Position numbers and translations under genes: made by a program. This document shows, piece by piece, positions 37,151-47,603 of a stretch of DNA of 64,000 nt. Each line of letters begins with the position of its first letter. Within the stretch, counting starts at the first letter, position 1. Origin of the DNA: Arthrinium phaeospermum (Eukaryota; Ascomycota; Sordariomycetes; Amphisphaeriales; Apiosporaceae); assembly GCA_006503535.1 (NCBI GenBank), contig QYRS01000008.1, positions 186,001-250,000 on the forward strand, written 5' to 3'. The notes beneath the pieces are model-generated. The model saw only the letters and a list, made by a program, of their open reading frames with translations, did not search any database and was not told the DNA's origin.

Positions 37151-37309
37151 AACAGGGATGATAAACACGGGGGTTGCATCTGCTGCTGCCAAGCATCCCA
37201 TCCCACGATATCGATCGCGCCATCTGGACCACTCTCTTCTCTCCGCGCTCCAAGCATGGTCGTTGCTGTGGGTTTTCTCTTCTTCTTTTTCGTCTTCGTC
37301 GTCGCCGTC

Positions 37310-37326
37310 TTTTTTTTTTTTTTTTT
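37310..37326. repeat. Poly-T run (T17)
   Basis: Seventeen T residues preceded by a TTCTTCTTTTTCGTCTTCGTC pyrimidine tract. Confidence 0.85.
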
Positions 37327-39382
37327 ATCACTCTATGCCGGTATGCAAGAGTTGGGCCTTTATATGTCGAGTTATGCAGGAACAAGTTCGCTACATGCTC
37401 CTTCCTCCCTTAACTGGAGCCCATCCCATCGTATCTCATCCCTGGCTACATACTTACATGCATGGACTATTACTGCCATACAGCAGAAGAAGAACATCAT
37501 CCATGATCATGCACTTGTGTTGTAATAGCCCTACAGTTACTCTGGTGACGACTTGTTGTTTGCCGGGCTGAGATCAGCTGCGCTGTAGCCTCGCCCGATT
37601 CTTCAACAGACGATGGAATGCGGGAGGTGTTAGCCCAGGCACGCCACGGAGCCACACAGCACGTTTCCGGATGGACCATCAACAGCATTCCACAGCAACC
37701 CGGCCCAACAACCCGCTCGCAACTGCACATGACCCGCTGGAAACACCGTGATAGGAATCCTCCGAGTAGCAACAAGCAACACGCAATACGCAACACGCAA
37801 CTGCACTCACGATACATCGACCGACCAGGCCGAACTGGACTTCCATCATGACCCCGCGTAGTAGAGTGTACATAATGACGGATCATGTCGGCAAGGCCGG
37901 CCCGTGTTCAAGTGAGCCAGAAGGGAAGAAGAACAAGAAGCAGCATCCAACCTGTGTCTTGCCAACCAGACCAGCCAGACAAGTAGTCCTCGTCTTCGTC
38001 TGCATCTGGAAGAGAGGTAGAGAGAGAGAGATGACTGTCTTACCCCCTGAGGGCCCTGCAGCCCAGATATGTAGCCAGCAGAAGACGGACAGAAGCTCCA
38101 ATTCTTTCTCTCCCTCTGGAATCGAGCCCCCCCTCGCAAGCAGACAGCCCAGCGGCCTAGTATAGTCCCTCCCGTGGCCCGAAGAGGCCTCGGAATGTAC
38201 CGAGGACCCCCCAGATTCTCGGAAATAGAAACGCCCCTGTCCGAAGACGAAGACGGGCTGTCTCTCTCTCTCTGTGCGCGTTGGATTGGGCGCAGAGGTG
38301 ACTCTGGCTTGTGAGTGGCGGCCGGAGAGCGGTCCTGCCTGCTGCGTTCGCTCTTCATTCTGCTCGACTGTCTCTCAATCCACACACGCACACGCCCGCA
38401 CACAATCTCTCGCCCTCCCCCCTTCCCCCATCCGTCCTCGGGCTTTTTCTTTCATCTGCCCCTTCCGAAAGCGGTAATGGACGGCGCCCCTGCCACGCCC
38501 ACAAAGCCGTTCGTTCACACTGGCAAATGGGCCATACAAAGTCGCGAGGTCCCAAGTAAAGACCATGTACCATTTTCTTTCTTCCGATGCTGTTGGTCGC
38601 TTCTCCAAAGAGCCTGTTACGCCGCGGGAACAACAGACTGGATATAGCAGAACAAGACAAACAAAGCCGGCGCCCAAGCCCGTCGCCCATCGCCCCTGTT
38701 TCTCTTTGGCCGCCTGCTCTTTGGCTCCTTTGGCTCCTTTGGCAGCACCTATACCTTGCCTCCCCGCCAAAGACCTTGTTACGTCGGCATACTCTATATC
38801 GAACGGACAAATAACCGCCATAAAACCGACTTCTCTTTCGATCGGCCCTCGGCCTCTCTTTCATATCAAAGACAACCTCCCTTTAAGCCGATAGTAGCAT
38901 CATCTTTCTGCTCCTCGGTACATTGGCTTCCATACGGTATACCCAAGTAGCCAGCCAACATCACTAGTCCCGCGCGCGCCTCTCTGCTCTTCTCCATTGA
39001 AGCGGTAGATTGCCCAAGCAGGAAAGAGGGTAAAAAGAAGAAGAAAAAAAGGGCCAAAAGCCCAAGGGGAACAAAGAAATACCAGAAGAGGGCTTGTGCA
39101 GAGCACAGGTACAGCAAGGCTGCATCTAACTAACTGTCTCCATCTGATACGGGGTGTTAGTGACATTCGCCCAGGGGCGTGTACATCCTCAGCTCGTCAG
39201 CATCATATCTGCCGGCCTGCTCTATTGCCCCCCTAATATCTCGTCTATCTGCCTGCATCTTGCAGCGGAGAGATACCTGCTTCCCACGTCGCAGAGTAGA
39301 CAGACAGGAGGTGGTGGATATCTTCCTCTAAAAGGGAAAAAGGACCGGAGACGCGTCTCAATACCGCGCGCCATTGACTGCC

Positions 39383-39399
39383 AGAGAGAGAGAGAGAGA
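39383..39399. repeat. (GA)n microsatellite
   Basis: About eight GA units in the presumed leader or promoter of the HMG-box gene. Confidence 0.8.
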
Positions 39400-39641
39400 A
39401 GGTCATCTATCACTCCAGGTTCGTTGCCTCCAGTATTGCTTGACAAGTCATTCTTTTTGAGCCTCTTGTTATACACACACACCCCTCCCCAGATCCTCCC
39501 ACACAGCACCCTCCACTCCAGCCTGGCAGCAGAAGCAGTACAAGACAAACCCACGTCTTGAGTGTTTCTGATAGGTCTTTCCACTAATCCCACCGCCTCT
39601 GCCGGCCATTCTGTATCTTCGTATCATTCACGCAGGGAGGA

Positions 39642-39642
39642 T

Positions 39643-39669
<27 letters not shown>
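39642..39669. repeat. (AC)n microsatellite
   Basis: About fourteen AC units, 750 bases upstream of the HMG-box ATG. A shorter CA tract follows near 40001-40017. Confidence 0.85.
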
Positions 39670-39676
<7 letters not shown>

Positions 39677-40414
39677 ACATGGCGCTACAGATGCATAATC
39701 TGTAATACAAGCGACATCACCTCTCTCACCTCACAGGCAGACGACCATCGCCAGTGGATATAACGCTTCAAGTACATATCAACTGACAATAATTTCTGAA
39801 ACTCCAGGCGCAACCAGACAGACAGACGGCTTATCCTCACCCCCTTGTCTCTCCCCAACAGTAGATCTGACTGAAGCGCGCATACGGCCTCATTTCTGTC
39901 ACATTGTCGACGCTTTCCAGAACAGTCACCGTCCCCATTTGCAACACCCCGGACTTAGACTTTGCCCATCCCCTTGCGCGGCAACTCCGTGGCATTCGGT
40001 ACATACACACACACACAGGCACACCGCTATCACAGCTGCCAACTTGCGGACCGGGGCCTTGGTTCAGATAAGACATTAACCGGGCTCACAGCTCACGGTC
40101 TCTCACCCAGAGACACGCAGCGCTCGGAGAGAGGAGGAAGACGTAGCAGCAGCCTTGGCCCGCTACGACTTCACCATCCGACCGGGTGCCTTCGCTACCT
40201 GGAACCCTCCCCAGCTAGGTCGTGATCACTCATCACACCGTCGCGGCGAGTCCCCATCGACCTTACGAGAATTTGGTCCTAATATCGCCCCTCCATTAAC
40301 ACCTAATATCTAATCTCTCCTTTATTCGCACCCTGCTTTCCTGGAACCCTCGTTGCCTCCAAGGAAACAGGTCCCGTCTCGAGAGACCTAATACTTTTTC
40401 TATTTCAAGAAGAT

Positions 40415-42370
40415 ATGTCGAACACCAGACCGGCCTCTCCTGCGCCTTCGCAACATCCAGATGCGGGCGCAGATTTCTCCAGTGGTTTCCAACATCTGGT
40501 CAACTACAACCAGTCCTCGCCAGCCGTCGGCGTGCCATATCCTCCTCGCCACCAGACACAGAGTCCGTTCAACAACCATGGCCTGTCCATGTACCCGAGC
40601 CCCTATGAAGGCACGCCGAGCCATGGAGGCACACCCGGCTACTACCACGAAGACAGCTTCGACTCGCAATACCCGGACCCGGACCCCGGATCGGTAAGTA
40701 TCGACCCTATGCTGCTTGACGGCGACGGCAAGACTAACACGGGGATCAAGGTCACCCCTCACTCGAATTTCCACTCGCCCCCCATGCCCCCCAAGCGCTA
40801 TGCTCTGCGACACTCGACGACGGCGGCGACGAGCGAATCGGATCCGTTGCGCAGCGTACAGTCCGGCGGCGTCTCCAAGTCCAAGCCGAAACCGAAGCCC
40901 AAGGCCAAGGGGAAGAAGAAGGCGGCCAACGACTCGGATCCCAAGTTCAACTTCGAGGAGCCCCTGTCGGTCATGTGCAAGAGGGTGACGGACGTCAAGG
41001 ATGCCGACATCGAGGCGTGGGTGCACCGGTCCATCGACGAGCGGCGGCGCGAGGTGGAGGCGGACAAGAACCACAAGATCAAGCGGCCGATGAACGCCTT
41101 CATGCTGTACCGCAAGCACCACCAGAACCGGGTCAAGATGCGCTTCTCGCACGAGAACCACCAGATCGTCTCGGCCGTGTGCGGGCAGGGCTGGGCCCAG
41201 GAGCCCAAGGAGGTCATCGAGCAGTACAACGAGTGGGCGCGCATCGAGCGCGACAACCACGCCCGCGCCTTCCCCGACTACAAGTTCACGCCCTCCAAGT
41301 CCAAGAAGGCCAAGAAGCCCGGCGGCGGCTACGAAAGCGACGACGACTGGGAGGTGCCCGAGCCCAAGGACGTCTTCAGCAACGGCGGGCTGCCCTCGGG
41401 GGGTTCGCGCATGCCGAGCACGCGGGCGCGCAGTGCCGACCACCCCGACGCCGACTACCACCCCGGCGGCCGGGTCGTGTATCCTTCGTCGCCATACCAG
41501 CCGCACCCGTCGCATCCGTCGCATGTGCGCAACATGTCGCACTACAGCTACCAGAACCCTAACAAGCCCCTGCCGGCCGCCTACAACGCGGGACTGCCGC
41601 AAAACGAATACTACGCGCAAAGCGTGCAGACGGTCGGGCCTCCGCACCACTACGGCCACCAGCCGGGCATGCCGCACCCGGGCTACCATCACGAGAACGT
41701 GTACATGATCAAGACGGCCCAGCCGACGCCCATGATGCACCACCACCCCGCCGGCACGCCCAACCATCATCACCCCTACTCCACCCACGGCACGCCCGTA
41801 CCCCTGGCCGACTCCCCCTACGACTACCCGCCCTCCGCCACCATGTCGCCGCACCCGTCCTCGTTACCGCCGCCGGACCACCACGGCCATCACCACCCCC
41901 ACGACTTCTCCACCGGCACGCCGCACCCGTCCTCGTCGTCGTCTGCGATGCAGCACGGCGGCTACGGCGCCCCGCCCCCCGACACGGGCGGCAACGACTT
42001 CTACAACGAGCTCAACGCGCACAACGACTTCTTCAACCTGGGCGCGGACCCGCACTACATGGGCGACATGGGCACGCCCGTGAGCGGGGCGCCCGGCGGC
42101 GGCGGCGACCTCGACGACGCGCACCACCCGTTCATGGACCCGAGCGCCTTCGACCCGGCGCTGACAGGCGGCGGCGGCCTCGGCGTGGGCGCGCCCTCGA
42201 GCCTGGCGGGGCTGGGCGACCTCGATGCGCTGGACCCGTCGCTCCAGGACCCGGCCGAGTGGAGGACGCAGGAGCTGGACGACCTGCTCGAGGGGACTTC
42301 GAGTAGTCCGACCGACACCATAGCGGTAGCACCACCGGGGGGTACTGGTTCAGAAGCGGGCGGCAGTTGA
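40415..42370 (+). CDS. MAT-type HMG-box transcription factor
   Basis: Intronless, 651 residues. The single HMG box lies at about 221-297: KIKRPMNAFMLYRKHHQNR, ENHQIVSAVCGQGW, QYNEWARIERDNHARAFP, then YKFTPSK. The RPMNAF(M)LYR start and DYKFTP end place it with the mating-type/SOX-like (sequence-specific) HMG class. It is preceded by KSKPKPKPKAKGKKK, a likely nuclear signal, and followed by a Pro/His/Gly/Asp-rich tail. An acidic C-terminal segment (DDLDALDPS-like) could activate transcription. In Neurospora and Podospora such proteins (fmf-1/PaHMG5 group) act in sexual development. That orthology is possible but not shown here. Strong GC bias produces a 484-codon antisense frame, which is a shadow. 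Confidence 0.88.
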   Translation: MSNTRPASPAPSQHPDAGADFSSGFQHLVNYNQSSPAVGVPYPPRHQTQSPFNNHGLSMYPSPYEGTPSHGGTPGYYHEDSFDSQYPDPDPGSVSIDPMLLDGDGKTNTGIKVTPHSNFHSPPMPPKRYALRHSTTAATSESDPLRSVQSGGVSKSKPKPKPKAKGKKKAANDSDPKFNFEEPLSVMCKRVTDVKDADIEAWVHRSIDERRREVEADKNHKIKRPMNAFMLYRKHHQNRVKMRFSHENHQIVSAVCGQGWAQEPKEVIEQYNEWARIERDNHARAFPDYKFTPSKSKKAKKPGGGYESDDDWEVPEPKDVFSNGGLPSGGSRMPSTRARSADHPDADYHPGGRVVYPSSPYQPHPSHPSHVRNMSHYSYQNPNKPLPAAYNAGLPQNEYYAQSVQTVGPPHHYGHQPGMPHPGYHHENVYMIKTAQPTPMMHHHPAGTPNHHHPYSTHGTPVPLADSPYDYPPSATMSPHPSSLPPPDHHGHHHPHDFSTGTPHPSSSSSAMQHGGYGAPPPDTGGNDFYNELNAHNDFFNLGADPHYMGDMGTPVSGAPGGGGDLDDAHHPFMDPSAFDPALTGGGGLGVGAPSSLAGLGDLDALDPSLQDPAEWRTQELDDLLEGTSSSPTDTIAVAPPGGTGSEAGGS

Positions 42371-43364
42371 GGAAGTAGGCGACATTTTTTCCGTTAATTG
42401 GATGAATATCTTCCATGCGGTGTTTGGTTTCGTTGTTGTTGGTATGCACGGAATGCATGGGCCGTGTTGGGCGCCGGGGGATTTTCGACTATTGTATCTA
42501 TTATTCACTTTCTTGCCTCCTTTACATGACGCTGCATCCTCCTTGGATGACACAGGACTGGGTTGGATAAGGGGGTTTTCTGGTGCATTGGGTTCCGGTC
42601 AATAGGACTGCTGCACGCTTTTCATTTCTGTATGATACGAACCAAAGGGGGAGGGGGAGGAGTTCGGGGAACATAGAAGAAGAAGGGGGAGGAGGAGGCG
42701 AGGTCGAACTTTTATGAGCTCAAAGCATGAATGAGCAGGTAGAAAGAAAGAGACGAGAAGCTGCCTGCCCTCTTGTCTATTAGAAAGATATCCAATAAGT
42801 CACACATAGGGATTAACTTGGAGACACCTCTTTTTCTTCCGGCTGGGCCAGTCCGAGCAATGATGTGAAGGAAATGTGCTGTGCGTGAATAGGTGACTTA
42901 CATGGACTTTGCTGGCTCATTGTCCCCCACCGTCTCTGGGCATGGACTGTGCTGTGCTCTTAAGATCTCTTTACTGAGGCCACCTCAAAAAAAAAGGGGG
43001 GGAGATGCCACCCCCTAACAAAGAACACTGACAGGTCAAGAAGTAACACTTGGACGCCTTTGTGAGTAGTAACATCAGCCGAGTGTCTCGACAACGGGGA
43101 CGGCATCTGAAAAACTTGATATCATCTTCCCTCACCTCGACTTCTTTATGCCATGAATCCTTAGATTCTGGTATCACTCCCACCCCGGTTCATTCACAGC
43201 TCAGGAGTAGTTCTTTACTCATACTGCAACGACTGCTATATCATAATCCATCTCATCATCTCGTATGACCTGTCAAGCGGCCATGCCAAAACCTCCCAAG
43301 ACTGCGAAGTGTTGCAAAATACCTTTTCATTCGGAGGCTAAACCAATATACTCGCTGCGCTACG
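42371..43364. other. Convergent intergenic region, 1 kb
   Basis: Between the HMG-box stop and the Sec20 stop. G-rich runs (GGGGGAGGGGGAGG near 42648) and AGAAGAAGG purine tracts mark a probable long 3' untranslated region. No gene found. Confidence 0.5.
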
Positions 43365-44188
43365 CTATAATTCGTCCCTTAACCGTTCAGGCTCCTGAGG
43401 CATTGCAGCCTCATCCTCAGCTCCTACCTCAAAGATGCGTTCATCTGGGTTAGGATCCTCCTCCGCCTGTGGCATTTGCTTGTTCGGGGTGGGTATCTCC
43501 TCGTCGTCCCGTTGCATTTGTTTGTTCGGATCGGGTATCTCCTCGCCGTCTCGTTCTCTCAGCAGTGTTTCATCTTTGGACTCGTCAATGATTCGTCCGA
43601 CTTGATCAATCATATCAACCATAGATTCTGGATCAATGGGTTCAGGAGACTCCTTGGGCTGGCCGTGATCCACTCGTAACGTAGGGACGTCTTTGTTGTT
43701 CATTTCAGCTGTCGGAACACCAGGCTGGACGCCAGCGGACCCTGCCGCATCCTTGTCCGCGCCGTGGTGGCGAACCGAATTCGTCACTGTGACTCCGCTG
43801 CGGAAGAGTGTCCTGACAGGCAGCCATATCAACCACCACATGGGACCATACAGGAAGCGTCGGTAGACAAGCCAGCAAAGCGTTCCCGCGAGGAGGTAGA
43901 AGGCCGTCTCCAGGTACCAAGTGTCGCTCTTCTGGCTCTTCAGCAGAGTTCCCAGCAGGTCTCGCGAGCGGGTAAGCACACTATCCAAACTCGAGTATGA
44001 GTCGGACAGCTGCGCCAGAGCAGCCGTAGATTCCTTCAGCGTCGTATGCGCAAAATCGCTCCGCGACAGCTCCGCCGCCATCATGTCGTGGGTCCTTCGT
44101 AGTGCTACTGTAACATCGTTGGCGGCCGATACCGTTTGTTCGTCCTTGGTCATGTCGGACCGCATCTTTTTCCTCCGCCGCACCGGCG

Positions 44189-44221
<33 letters not shown>

Positions 44222-44681
44222 CGGATGCTGGGGACGATGCGCCAGATCGCGTGATCGGCGAGGCGGCCAGTGTTGCCAGCAGAAGCTGCCGCTCCCGGCG
44301 CTGGGCGGTCTCGCGGTTGCGCTTGGCGGACATCTGGGACTTACGGAAGGACGCCCGGCAGCTGCTCAGCTCGCCCTTCAATCGTTCCACCCCATCCGTC
44401 AACCGAGCCTTGTCGTGCTGCTTCGGGGGCCGGTGGGACGTGATGTCTTCCTGGAGCAGCTCCAGGTCTTCATTCTGTTCGCGTATGATTTGGATGATTT
44501 CGGTGCTGAGCTCTGCGCTGACATCGTCGTCGTCGCCAGCGGCCAGCGGTACTGAGCCGGGCTGAAAGTCGAATTTGGCGAGACGCTCGATGAGCTCGCG
44601 CAGCTGGGTCATGGCATCTTGCAAGGATGTGAGCCGGTCGTGCAGTTCTGCGAACCGCTGTTCTCGATCGTCGGTCGACAT
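43365..44681 (-). CDS. SEC20: Sec20 family SNARE (ER-Golgi retrograde transport)
   Basis: Intronless, 438 residues. A coiled-coil N-terminus (1-135) is followed by a Q10 tract (155-164), then the Sec20 domain (about 186-275): AANDVTVALRRTHDMM, LKESTAALAQLSDSYSSL and SRDLLGTLLKSQKSDTWYL. One membrane segment follows at about 255-277 and a lumenal tail of some 150 residues. The protein ends in RDEL, an ER-retrieval signal; yeast Sec20 ends in HDEL, which supports both identity and topology. The lumenal tail holds two copies of EEIP-PNKQM (380-403). Sec20 works with Ufe1, Use1 and Sec22 in fusion of COPI vesicles with the ER. Confidence 0.9.
44190..44219. repeat. CAG/CTG trinucleotide repeat in Sec20
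   Basis: Ten CTG units on the + strand, coding the Q10 tract of Sec20 on the minus strand. Confidence 0.85.
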
Positions 44682-45150
44682 GGCTATTTGCGAAAAGAAT
44701 ATGCAGCGCCCTTTCTAAAGATAGGTGTGGTTGCGCTTGAAGTGCAAATTACCCGATGCGAAAGTGTCCCTAGTCGAAGAGGAGGACACCTCGACTTACA
44801 AGTCCAATGCAAATACAGGGATACAACTCTGGGCAATTGCTTGGGCCCTTGGTGACGTTGGTTTTAAGAAGCCCGCCGCCGCACGGCCACACTTTGAGCT
44901 AATGCCCACCAGCCACAGACAGGCCAGCTGCAATTGATCGCGACCGGCATCTAAGTGCTCGCAGTAAACCTTAGCGAAAATCGCCTTGCATGTAGAAAGG
45001 AGCTTCGTTCGAACAGCACTGGTTGACTTCGGCTCGGCGCAATTGCAATCCAAGTGTGTACCCTGTGTCCCCTCTCATTCAAGTCCGACTGCGACTTCCA
45101 AACATCCCTATTCGGGTTCTAATCTCAGTGCTTCTTCAGCAGTCGCAATC
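44682..45150. other. Divergent promoter: Sec20 / mL53
   Basis: 470 bases between the two start codons. No coding signal or clear motif. The mL53 frame is open for 55 codons upstream of its ATG, but without an ATG in that stretch. Confidence 0.5.
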
Positions 45151-45526
45151 ATGATCACCAGGTTCATCACCGAGGTGAAAACCAAGTTCAACCCGTTCTC
45201 CGCTTCAGCCCGATCCACGCGACTGTTCCTGTCGTCCTTGCCGGCCAATGCACGGAATCAAGGCATGAAGATCGACACCAAGCTTCTGCCGCGCACCTCG
45301 GTCGACCCTGCCATGCTGCAGGTCAAGTTCAGTACGTCCGACCCTCCAAGCTGAGAAAGAGAGAAGAAAAATGCCCAATGGCTTCAGGACTAACAGCTGT
45401 GCTATTGCAGAGGACGGCAGGGAGATGAACTTGGATGGCGCAAAGCTGGGAATCAAGGGAATCATTGAGGAGGTGGATCGCCACTCCCGATTCCTGCAGA
45501 AGCAGGCCGACCTGAACGACGGTTAA
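45151..45526 (+). CDS. MRPL44: Mitochondrial large-subunit ribosomal protein mL53 (MRPL44)
   Basis: Two exons (45151-45331 and 45411-45526) join at LQVKFKDGREMNLDG to give 98 residues, the size of yeast YmL44. The sequence MITRFITEVKTKFNPF, then MKIDTKLLPR and the closing KLGIKGIIEEVDRHSR, matches the mL53 family, a thioredoxin-like protein of the mitoribosome. The start is basic and amphipathic and can serve as a mitochondrial signal. The intron is 79 nt with CTAACAG..TTGCAG at its 3' end. Confidence 0.88.
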
Positions 45527-46437
45527 AGGGATAGCGGTTGGTCTACGGGAAACATCAAAGCATTGCTAAGGCGTTTGGGTCATTTCCAGAAGAAACATCC
45601 CACTGTACAAATACTACAGCGTCTTTGTTGTAAGAGGCAGTGTGTGAGAAAAAGACTTGATACCTACCCAGGCTGATCCCCAGCTTGTACATGTAACATT
45701 ATATGCGCAAAACGCAAGCTTGGCCTCGGAGACCGTGGCAGAGATGTCTGCATCTAGAGGTTGGCATTAAGAAAGACCTCCATGATGTGATACCCTTCTC
45801 AACTTATCTTCCCTCGCATCAGACACTCTTGACTCCCATCCAACACGACGTCAGGTCAGGTCAGCCAAGAGCAAAAGCCAATATGCGCCTCGCGCCTTCA
45901 ACCGCTCGAGATGCCGCCAGAGACCCCTGTCTCCGGAATATTTCTGCTGTTCAAGTATGACTCTGCCGTCCAGAATATCGCTGTCAAGCGCAGTGGTGAA
46001 TATACGCCTGCTTGGGACAGGCATTTCTGCTCATACGTCTCTGAAAGCCCATGTACATTACAAAGGAAAGAAGGTTAGGTAATAAGTACATAAACGGATT
46101 ATCCCTATAAAATCCATCTATGGATATAGTTTGCCAGGGAGTTTTAATCATAAGTATGTACGGAGTAAGTAGGAGCTAATATACCTGCCTAACTAACCAG
46201 CCTCAATGCCACACAGCTCAAGTTAACGCAGCTGTAAATGCCCCACCATCTACGACCCCGCCAATCTACAATTTCGGCCAGCGCGTATGCTGGCTGGCAG
46301 GACGCGACTAATATATCTTCCACTTGTGCAACTGCTACGGCCTTATAGTTTCCGGGTGCCTCCTCACGTCCGCCGCCCAAAGCCGACTTATTCCCCAAGA
46401 CAGGTAGACAGGAACCAGTCACACTTTTCGTTTCGCC
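45527..46437. other. Intergenic, 0.9 kb
   Basis: Between mL53 and Sld5, both +. Contains GGTTAGGTAATAAGTA near 46073 and AT-rich DNA to 46200, then a pyrimidine-rich leader. No gene. Confidence 0.5.
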
Positions 46438-47103
46438 ATGGACATCGACGACATCCTGCGAGAGGTCGACCCCTCCTCGTCCGGGCTCCCCTCCGAGACG
46501 CGCGACCTCCAGTCCCTGACCCGGGTCTGGGTGGCCGAGCGGTCGACGCCGGAGCTGCAGTCGTGGCCGACGGACGGGCTGGTGGAGCGGGTGAACGGGC
46601 GGATCGCGTCGCAGATCGAGCGGGTCGAGGCGCTGACGGGCGACATGGACCCGCGCAGCAACTTCGCGCTCATCGTCATCCAGACCGAGCTGGAGCGCTA
46701 CAAGTTCCTCGTGCGCAGCTACCTGCGCGCCCGCCTCGCCAAGGTCGACCGCCACGCCCTGCACTACCTCTCGACCCCCGAGCTGCGCGCCCGCCTCTCG
46801 CCCACCGAGCTCGCCTACGCCACCCGCCACCAGGCCCTGCTGCACAACCACTACCTCGCCTCCTTCCTCGGCTCCTTCGGCCCCACCCTCCAGAACCTCA
46901 ACGACACCTCGGGCAACATCACCATGATCGACACCCCCGACCTGGAGAACGCCGTCTTCATCCGGCTGCTACGGGACGCCCGCATCATCGGCAAGGGCGT
47001 CGACGCCGACGGCGACGTGGAAGGCAAGACGGGCGACATCATCATTCTCAGGTGGTCTGATGCGAAGCCCTTGGTCGACACCGAAACCGCTGAGCTGGTG
47101 TGA
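46438..47103 (+). CDS. SLD5: GINS complex subunit Sld5
   Basis: Intronless, 221 residues, the normal length. It starts [11 protein letters not shown], followed by the helical A-domain: [18 protein letters not shown], then [22 protein letters not shown]. The latter block is the most conserved part of Sld5. [19 protein letters not shown] and the C-terminal B-domain end ([17 protein letters not shown]) also fit. GINS joins Cdc45 and Mcm2-7 to form the replicative CMG helicase. The ATG lies in a favourable context (TCGCCATGG). The coding region is markedly GC-rich at third positions. Confidence 0.93.
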   Translation: MDIDDILREVDPSSSGLPSETRDLQSLTRVWVAERSTPELQSWPTDGLVERVNGRIASQIERVEALTGDMDPRSNFALIVIQTELERYKFLVRSYLRARLAKVDRHALHYLSTPELRARLSPTELAYATRHQALLHNHYLASFLGSFGPTLQNLNDTSGNITMIDTPDLENAVFIRLLRDARIIGKGVDADGDVEGKTGDIIILRWSDAKPLVDTETAELV

Positions 47104-47603
47104 GGGTACGAAGCGCTGCTAAGCATACGACGCTTTACATCAATGTTCTATGTTAAATGGGGACAGGCCCAGGAACAAGCATCTACGAATTGCAGGGGCC
47201 GCGAATGACATTGCTGTCATGGCATCCCAACCCACTATTCTGTTGAATGCCTTCGAAATGGGAGACCCCTAGAGTGCCGCGCTCATCCAAATTGGGACAG
47301 ACCAGGTACGTTGTCATAATCGCTGTCTTGATAGAGCCTCGTCTGACGAGCAGTAGTAGGCCAAAGTGCCCTACAGCATAACCCATGTGCTCTACATATG
47401 CAAAGTGCCAGGTATGAGGACGAACGCTTGCGTCATCATCTCTTGAGATCGTGAGTCGTAGCTGTTCTCTGTGTGGGCACGATATACTATCTCCGACAAA
47501 GGTCTTGCCTAATAACTAAGGTATGAGCCATAAAGTCGGTGATAACGAGACGAGCTGTGCGTCTCGCGGTTTCCCCTGTTATAAATGAGACCTGGGACCC
47601 GGT
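47104..47603. other. Convergent intergenic region, 0.5 kb
   Basis: Between the Sld5 and Ppe1 stop codons. No feature seen beyond presumed 3' untranslated sequence. Confidence 0.5.

Larger units (their letters stand above)
35273..40414. other. 5.1-kb gene-free region upstream of the HMG-box gene
   Basis: No frame here carries a recognisable domain. It contains a hexamer repeat (37107-37150), a T17 run (37310-37326), several GA/CT and CA tracts, and long pyrimidine-rich stretches from about 38.2 kb up to the HMG-box ATG. The last 2 kb look like a very long or spliced 5' leader with many upstream ATGs. At 35950 an acceptor-like TATACAG opens a ~165-base frame without a credible partner exon. 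Confidence 0.5.

Noticed and set aside
36797..37525. 242-codon + strand frame (and a 241-codon minus frame) in the HMG-box upstream region
   Set aside because: Both run through the GGATCA hexamer array and the T17 tract. Their translations are repeat peptides and poly-Phe, not protein-like sequence.
40400..41854. 484-codon open frame opposite the HMG-box gene
   Set aside because: His/Val/Arg-rich translation produced by GC-biased third positions of the sense gene. It has no domain and no independent start context.
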